Shown piece by piece: positions 6,079-10,437 of a stretch of 10,437 bases of DNA. Made by a program: the position numbers and the translations under genes. Below the pieces are notes generated by a model. The model saw only the letters and a list, made by a program, of their open reading frames with translations. It did not search any database and was not told where the DNA came from. The number at the start of each line of letters is the position of its first letter. Position 1 is the first letter of the stretch. Where the stretch lies: NCBI GenBank assembly GCA_023336855.1, contig JAMBLK010000051.1:1-10437 (forward strand), written 5' to 3'. The stretch comes from Actinomycetes bacterium. GTDB lineage: Bacteria > Actinomycetota > Acidimicrobiia > Spongiisociales > UBA5794.

Positions 6079-7389
6079 ATGAGTAGACGGATTAAGTGGT
6101 TGGTTCCCATTGTGGGGCTGATGCTCGTCGCTGCTGCATGCAGTTCGGGGGGCGGTGGAGTGGGGGCGAAGTGCGATGGCACGATCGACAGTTCCACGAT
6201 CACCGTTTGGGTTCACGAGGGCTCGGAGGCTGACGCCTACGAAGAGCTAATCGCTGACTTCAACTCCTCCGGCGCGGGCGTCACCGTCGAGTTGACGAAG
6301 ATTCCCGAGGGTGGATACACCGATGCAATCAACGCGGCGGCCGCCGCAGGTGACTTGCCGGACGTGATCGACTTTGACGGGCCGACCCTCGCGAACTTCG
6401 CCTGGGCGGGGAGCATTGTGCACCTCGATGAGTGTGTCACGGACGAGGTCAAGGACAACCTGCTGCCCTCGATTGTTCAGGGCGGTACGTACAACGACAG
6501 TCTCTACAGCGTCGGAACGTTCGATTCCGGACTCGGCCTGTGGGCCTGGAAGTCGGCACTCGACGAAGTCGGGGCACGGATACCGACGGGCGCAGCCGAT
6601 GCGTGGACTGCAGAAGAGTTCGAGAAGATCCTTGTTGATCTGCAGGGGGCGGGATACGCGAATCCTCTCGACATCAAGATCTTCTACGGCACACAAGGCG
6701 AGTGGATGACCTACGGATTCAGCCCGATCACCCAGTCGGTCGGGAGCGACCTCATCGATCGTGGAAGCCTCAAGGCTGAGGGCGTGCTGAACGATCAGGC
6801 CGTCGTGGACGGGCTGACGCTCTTCCAAAAGTGGGCAGCGAATGGGTTGATCAACATGGACGCAGTAGACGACACACCGTTCACGTCCAAGGAGACGCCG
6901 ATCTCTTGGGTCGGCCACTGGATGTACGGCGCCTACAAGGAAGCAGCCGGTGACGATCTGATCCTGCTGCCGCTACCGGACTTCGGAGATGGAACGAAGA
7001 CCGGCATGGGTTCGTGGGCCTGGGCGATCACCTCGGCGAACACCGATGGTGACGCAGCCTGGAAGTTCCTCGAGTTCGCGGTGTCAGACGACACGATTCT
7101 GAAGATCACCGGAGTCAACGGTGCGGTGCCGTCGACGAACACGGCATTGGCGAAGTCGCCGGATCACGCCGAGGGCGGGCCTCTGGCCTTGTTCGTCGAA
7201 CAACTTGAGGGCGCACCCGACATCGCTGTTCCGCGTCCGGTCACTCCCGGGTATCCGACGGTTACGTCGGAGTTCTGGGGTGCGATGGATGCCATCCTGC
7301 TCGGTGCGGACGTCAAAGCGACACTCGACGCGGCGGCTGCTGCGATCGATGCCGATGTCGATGCGAACGAGGGTTACCCGGCTCCGTGA
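6079..7389 (+). CDS. Sugar ABC transporter substrate-binding lipoprotein
   Basis: A 436-residue extracellular solute-binding protein of the family 1 type used by carbohydrate importers. It opens with a basic n-region and hydrophobic core (MSRRIKWLVPIVGLMLV) ending in the lipobox VAAAC, so Cys21 should be lipidated, followed by a Ser/Gly linker. The mature part begins ITVWVHEGSEADAYEEL, typical of the family, and contains Trp/Tyr-rich segments (SWVGHWMYGAY and GSWAWAI) suited to stacking against sugar rings. ATG 6079 is set by the signal peptide and by the purine-rich GGAAGGAAGG just upstream; an upstream in-frame ATG at 5989 would bury the signal peptide. First gene of the plus-strand operon. 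Substrate is not readable; the downstream fructosidase-like gene suggests a fructose-containing oligosaccharide. Confidence 0.93.
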   Translation: MSRRIKWLVPIVGLMLVAAACSSGGGGVGAKCDGTIDSSTITVWVHEGSEADAYEELIADFNSSGAGVTVELTKIPEGGYTDAINAAAAAGDLPDVIDFDGPTLANFAWAGSIVHLDECVTDEVKDNLLPSIVQGGTYNDSLYSVGTFDSGLGLWAWKSALDEVGARIPTGAADAWTAEEFEKILVDLQGAGYANPLDIKIFYGTQGEWMTYGFSPITQSVGSDLIDRGSLKAEGVLNDQAVVDGLTLFQKWAANGLINMDAVDDTPFTSKETPISWVGHWMYGAYKEAAGDDLILLPLPDFGDGTKTGMGSWAWAITSANTDGDAAWKFLEFAVSDDTILKITGVNGAVPSTNTALAKSPDHAEGGPLALFVEQLEGAPDIAVPRPVTPGYPTVTSEFWGAMDAILLGADVKATLDAAAAAIDADVDANEGYPAP

Positions 7390-7410
7390 TCTGAGTCGGC
7401 AACCAGATGG

Positions 7411-7438
7411 ATGGGAGGGGACGTAGGTCCCCTCCCAT
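7411..7438 (+). promoter_or_regulatory. Perfect 12-bp hairpin between binding protein and permease
   Basis: ATGGGAGGGGAC (7411-7422), a GTAG loop, and its exact complement GTCCCCTCCCAT (7427-7438) form a very stable stem-loop 21 bases after the binding-protein stop. No T-tract follows, so it is unlikely to be a full intrinsic terminator. At this place in ABC operons such stems protect the upstream mRNA 3' end or attenuate read-through, giving more binding protein than permease. Confidence 0.75.
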
Positions 7439-7480
7439 GGCTCCCTATCGGCTGAGCGGCGAGCAGAGGAGGCCTTGGTG

Positions 7481-8428
7481 ATGACTGTCAATTCCATCCA
7501 AACCGATGCCGGCACCGAGCCACCATCTCCTGGGAGAGGACGGTCCGCCGCATGGTCTGAGGCCCGAGTCGCCTGGCTGTTCATCTTGCCGGCTGGCATT
7601 CTGCTGACCCTCTTCATCGTGTTTCCGTTCGTGCTGGCGATCGTATTCTCGTTCACCAACCAGCGACTCATCTCGCCGCTGGCAACGCGGTTCGTCGGTC
7701 TGGAGAACTATTTCGATCAACTCACCGATGCCTTGTTCTGGAAGTCACTCTGGAACAACGCTCGGTTCTCCCTGTTTGTTGTTCCGTTCCAGACGGCGAT
7801 CGCCCTGATGCTCGCTGTTCTGGTGAACCAGAAGTTCAGAGGGAGGACCGCCTTTCGAACGATCTTCTTCACTCCGGTGACGGTGGTGATGGCAGCGGCC
7901 GCAACGATCTGGATTCTGCTGTTCAATCCGAACGGACTCATCAACGCCGCGCTTGAAGCTGTAACGTTCGGCAACTTCAGCCCTGACTGGCTCAACTCAA
8001 CGGTTTGGGCGATGCCTGCGATCATCATGGTTTCGATGTGGCAGGGGGTCGGGTTCCAGATGATCATCCTGTTGGCGGCACTCCAGGATGTGCCCAGCGA
8101 GCTTTACGAGGCGGCTTCGATCGATGGTGCGAGTACCTGGGAGCAGTTCCGAAACGTCACGCTGCCCGGGATTCGCAACCAGCTGATCTTCGTACTCACG
8201 GTGACCACGATCCTCGCGATGCGTCTGTTCGATCAGCCGACGCTGATGCCGCGTACACCTGGTGGACCGCTCGATAGCACGCGAACAGCAATGGTCCACA
8301 TGGTCGACATCGGATTCAGTCGGCAGGCGATTGGGAAAGGATCTGCGATCGCCGTGATCTTCTTCGCGATCGTGCTGACGCTCACCTTGTTCCAGCGCAG
8401 ATTCCTCCGAGAGGAGGGCGAAGTATGA
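7481..8428 (+). CDS. Sugar ABC transporter permease, MalF/UgpA type
   Basis: A 315-residue inner-membrane subunit of a carbohydrate importer. About six transmembrane segments are visible, starting VAWLFILPAGILLTLF (30-45) and ending AIAVIFFAIVLTLTLF (289-304). The cytoplasmic EAA loop, ELYEAASIDGAS...LPGI (208-231), is the docking site for the ATPase. The start is ATG 7481, eight bases after AGGAGG (7467-7472); the in-frame TTG 7475 and GTG 7478 are too close to that site. It pairs with the next permease through a 4-base ATGA overlap. No ATP-binding gene lies in the operon, so the complex probably uses a shared MsmK/MalK-type ATPase encoded elsewhere, as is common in actinobacteria. Confidence 0.93.
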   Translation: MTVNSIQTDAGTEPPSPGRGRSAAWSEARVAWLFILPAGILLTLFIVFPFVLAIVFSFTNQRLISPLATRFVGLENYFDQLTDALFWKSLWNNARFSLFVVPFQTAIALMLAVLVNQKFRGRTAFRTIFFTPVTVVMAAAATIWILLFNPNGLINAALEAVTFGNFSPDWLNSTVWAMPAIIMVSMWQGVGFQMIILLAALQDVPSELYEAASIDGASTWEQFRNVTLPGIRNQLIFVLTVTTILAMRLFDQPTLMPRTPGGPLDSTRTAMVHMVDIGFSRQAIGKGSAIAVIFFAIVLTLTLFQRRFLREEGEV

Positions 8429-9306
8429 CGACGGATACCGAGGCCGAGAGGAGCGACGTCTCCAGCAGTGTTCGATCGAGTCCGATCTGGCGCTGGATCC
8501 TCTACGCCGTCATGATCGTCCTGGCGGTCCTCTTCCTGTTCCCGCTCGTCTACATGGTGTCTTCATCGTTCAAGCCGGATGACCAGGTGCTCGCGAACAG
8601 CGACTCGTTCGAGGCATTTCTGCCGATCCCGTTCGTCGGCCTGGAGAACTACGCCGACGCTATCGAGCGCGCGCAACTCCCCAGAGTGTTCATGAACTCG
8701 GTGATCATCTCTGGATCCATCGTTGGTCTCGGTTTGCTCGTCAACAGTCTCTTCGGGTACGCCCTGGCAAGACTGCGATTCAAGGGCAAGAAGGTGATCC
8801 TCGCGATCGTCATAGCGCTCATCATCATCCCGTTCGAGGCGCTCGCCGTTCCTCTGCTCTACATGGGCGCCGAGGTCGGATGGCTCGATACCTACCAGAT
8901 CCAGATCCTGCCGTTCATTGCCAACCCGCTCTTCATCTTCCTGTTCTACACGTTCTTCCTCGGGATACCGAAGTCCCTGGAGGAAGCCGCCAGGATTGAT
9001 GGCGCCGGACCGGTGAGGGTCTTCACTCGGGTCGTTGCGCCGCTCGCGAAGCCAGCCTATGCCACGGTTGCGATCCTCGGATTCCTGTTCTCCTGGGGTC
9101 AGTTTTTGTGGCCGTCGATGGTCACGCGGGGTGTTGACGTTCGTCCGCTCCCCGTCGGTATCGGGGTCTTCAAGACGACGCCGCCGGTGGCGTGGGGAGA
9201 CATCATGGCCTATACCGTCCTGATGACCTTGCCGTTACTCATCATCTTCCTGATCTTCCAGCGGCAGTTCGTCCAGGGTGTTGCGTCGTCGGGGGTCAAG
9301 GGCTGA
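8425..9306 (+). CDS. Sugar ABC transporter permease, MalG/UgpE type
   Basis: A 293-residue second permease that forms the heterodimeric channel with the preceding subunit. It has an N-terminal helix (WILYAVMIVLAVLFLFPLVYMV, about residues 24-45), the SSSFKPDDQVL periplasmic segment common to this subfamily, and the EAA loop SLEEAARIDGAG...APL (184-207). The last helix is LMTLPLLIIFLIF. ATG 8425 overlaps the previous stop as ATGA, indicating translational coupling. It ends 13 bases before the glycoside hydrolase start, so all four genes appear to be one operon. Sugar specificity cannot be inferred from the permeases. Confidence 0.94.
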   Translation: MTTDTEAERSDVSSSVRSSPIWRWILYAVMIVLAVLFLFPLVYMVSSSFKPDDQVLANSDSFEAFLPIPFVGLENYADAIERAQLPRVFMNSVIISGSIVGLGLLVNSLFGYALARLRFKGKKVILAIVIALIIIPFEALAVPLLYMGAEVGWLDTYQIQILPFIANPLFIFLFYTFFLGIPKSLEEAARIDGAGPVRVFTRVVAPLAKPAYATVAILGFLFSWGQFLWPSMVTRGVDVRPLPVGIGVFKTTPPVAWGDIMAYTVLMTLPLLIIFLIFQRQFVQGVASSGVKG

Positions 9307-9319
9307 ATCGAGGTCGAGA

Positions 9320-10273
9320 GTGACGTTCAGCATTCCGGACCGATGGGTTTGGGACTTCTGGCTCACGCGCGATGGCGAAGACTGGCACGCCTTCTACCTT
9401 CATGCACCGAAGTCGCTCGGGGATCCTGAGGCTCGGCACCACAATGCCCGCATCGGCCACGCGGTGTCGGAAGATCTCCGAGATTGGCAGCGTCTCCCGG
9501 ACCCGTTCCCGGCCGGGCCGACAGGGGAGTGGGATGACCTAGCGACCTGGACCGGAAGCGTCGTGCGGACCGGCAATCAGTGGTGGATGTTCTACTCGGG
9601 CGTCTCGACCCTGGATGGGGGCAAGGTTCAGCGGATCGGAGCTGCTGTTTCCGACGACCTCCTGATGTGGGAGAAGGTCTCACAGAATCCGCTCAGCGAG
9701 GCCGACGCGCGCTGGTACGAGAAGCTCGATTTCGACGCCTGGTACGAGGAGGCCTGGCGCGATCCGTGGGTCTTCGCCGACCCGGACGGGGAAGGCTTCC
9801 ACATGTTCATCACAGCTCGTGTCGCGATAGGCCCGGCCGCGACGAGGGGCGTGATCGGCCACGCGACCTCCGGAGACCTCCTCAACTGGGAGGCTCAGCC
9901 CCCGGTGACCGACTCCGGCACATATGGGCACATGGAGGTACCGCAGCAGATCTCGATCGGTGACCGCCATTACTTGCTGTTCTGTGTTCCCGGGCGGGTT
10001 CAACCGGGCGTCGACAATGCGCTCACCGGCACCGGATATCTCATCGCGGACTCCTTGCTTGGTCCCTACCGGCTTGGCCCGACACCATTCGTTTTCGCCG
10101 ATCCCCAGGGATCGCTGCACGCGGGCAAGGTCATCGAGATAGATGATGAGTACGTATTCCTTGCGACAGAGCACAACGGACCCGGGGGCTCATACGTTGG
10201 GAGGATCTCATCTCCGATGCCGGTTGTCGTGGCCGATGACGGAGGATTGTCCGCGATCAGCGCCAGGAAGTAG
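9320..10273 (+). CDS. Intracellular GH32/GH68-like beta-fructosidase family hydrolase
   Basis: A 317-residue five-bladed beta-propeller glycoside hydrolase of the GH32/GH68/GH43 supergroup. The three acidic residues fit: Asp12 in the WVWDFWL opening (nucleophile position), Asp148 in WRDPWVF (transition-state stabiliser, as in RDP of GH32) and Glu206 in HMEVPQ (acid/base, as in ECP). Repeated blade motifs of the IGHAVSEDLRDW, IGAAVSDDLLMW and IGHATSGDLLNW kind confirm the fold. There is no signal peptide, so it acts in the cytosol on imported sugar. GH32 enzymes often carry an extra C-terminal beta-sandwich; this one is propeller only. GTG 9320 is chosen because it follows a GAGG-type site and avoids a 29-base overlap with the permease given by GTG 9278. 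Sucrose or short fructan is the likely substrate class, but a GH43-like specificity is possible. Confidence 0.83.
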   Translation: MTFSIPDRWVWDFWLTRDGEDWHAFYLHAPKSLGDPEARHHNARIGHAVSEDLRDWQRLPDPFPAGPTGEWDDLATWTGSVVRTGNQWWMFYSGVSTLDGGKVQRIGAAVSDDLLMWEKVSQNPLSEADARWYEKLDFDAWYEEAWRDPWVFADPDGEGFHMFITARVAIGPAATRGVIGHATSGDLLNWEAQPPVTDSGTYGHMEVPQQISIGDRHYLLFCVPGRVQPGVDNALTGTGYLIADSLLGPYRLGPTPFVFADPQGSLHAGKVIEIDDEYVFLATEHNGPGGSYVGRISSPMPVVVADDGGLSAISARK

Positions 10274-10305
10274 CAGGCTCGACGCAGCGGCGTGCGCATC
10301 GCAGG

Positions 10306-10311
10306 TACGCT
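10306..10311 (+). promoter_or_regulatory. Possible -10 element of the right-edge gene
   Basis: TACGCT matches TANNNT and ends seven bases before ATG 10319, a spacing typical of leaderless actinobacterial genes. No clear -35 is visible, and no strong Shine-Dalgarno precedes the ATG. Confidence 0.25.
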
Positions 10312-10318
10312 TCCGGTG

Positions 10319-10437
10319 ATGCCGATCCTGTTTGCGCTGCTTCTCTCCATCACGCTCGCTGCCCCCTTCGGGGACGCCGAGGCGCGGGCACTCGAGATCG
10401 ATTCAGGGATGACCATCGAAGTCTCGGTCGCGGTCGA
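10319..10437 (+). CDS. Start of a secreted protein, cut by window end
   Basis: Only the first 39 codons are present. The peptide begins MPILFALLLSITLAAPFGDAEA, a short hydrophobic signal-peptide-like core with a plausible signal-peptidase I site after AEA, followed by RALEIDSGMTIEVSVAV. Third codon positions are GC-rich, as in the other genes. The family cannot be identified. GTG 10316 directly upstream is an equally possible start. It lies 45 bases after the hydrolase and may belong to a separate transcript. Confidence 0.5.
   Translation, partial: MPILFALLLSITLAAPFGDAEARALEIDSGMTIEVSVAV

Noticed and set aside
6247..6918. A 223-codon minus-strand open frame inside the binding-protein gene, and a similar one at 7084-7671.
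   Set aside because: Both are antisense to well-supported transporter genes and show no family features.
7411..7438. The hairpin as a complete rho-independent terminator ending the binding-protein transcript.
   Set aside because: No T-rich tract follows the stem, and the permease genes continue in the same direction with no clear promoter of their own.
9278..9319. Earlier GTG start for the glycoside hydrolase.
   Set aside because: The added residues are an Arg/Ser-rich run encoded over the permease 3' end; the propeller begins right after GTG 9320.

Overview
This GC-rich window (roughly 60% GC by eye, strongly GC-biased third codon positions) looks like a high-GC actinobacterium, possibly an Acidimicrobiia-type lineage. 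The support is codon bias, gene content and a probable leaderless promoter; the exact lineage cannot be fixed from sequence alone. Two gene blocks diverge from an intergenic region at about 5704-6078.

Left block (minus strand, 5703 down to 163). leuC and leuD encode the two subunits of isopropylmalate isomerase and overlap as TGATG. Next comes a poorly preserved stretch: a small membrane protein frame (3247-3675) with no start codon after leuD, then a shrunken HAD phosphatase of the sucrose-6-phosphate phosphatase type (2446-3000) that lacks most of its N-terminal half and has altered catalytic motifs. Two well-preserved genes follow: a sucrose-phosphate-synthase-like GT4 glycosyltransferase (1086-2459) and, through a GTGA overlap, a nucleotidyltransferase/phosphorylase of the HIT/GalT superfamily resembling GDP-L-galactose (GDP-hexose) phosphorylase (163-1089). 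The last three genes look like a nucleotide-sugar-dependent disaccharide or osmolyte module whose own phosphatase has decayed or become a pseudo-enzyme.

Right block (plus strand, 6079-10273). A carbohydrate ABC importer (lipoprotein binding protein and two permeases, no ATPase gene) is followed by an intracellular beta-fructosidase-like glycoside hydrolase of the GH32/GH68/GH43 fold. A perfect 12-bp hairpin lies between the binding protein and the first permease and probably sets the binding-protein excess. The block reads as uptake of a short, possibly fructose-containing, saccharide and its hydrolysis in the cytoplasm. At the right edge the first 39 codons of a secreted or anchored protein begin.

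No tRNA, rRNA, CRISPR array, insertion sequence or phage gene was seen. The most unusual points are the degraded phosphatase beside an intact synthase-like glycosyltransferase and GDP-hexose-phosphorylase-like enzyme, the probable leaderless leuCD promoter with an adjacent palindrome, and sucrose-family genes lying on both sides of leuCD.
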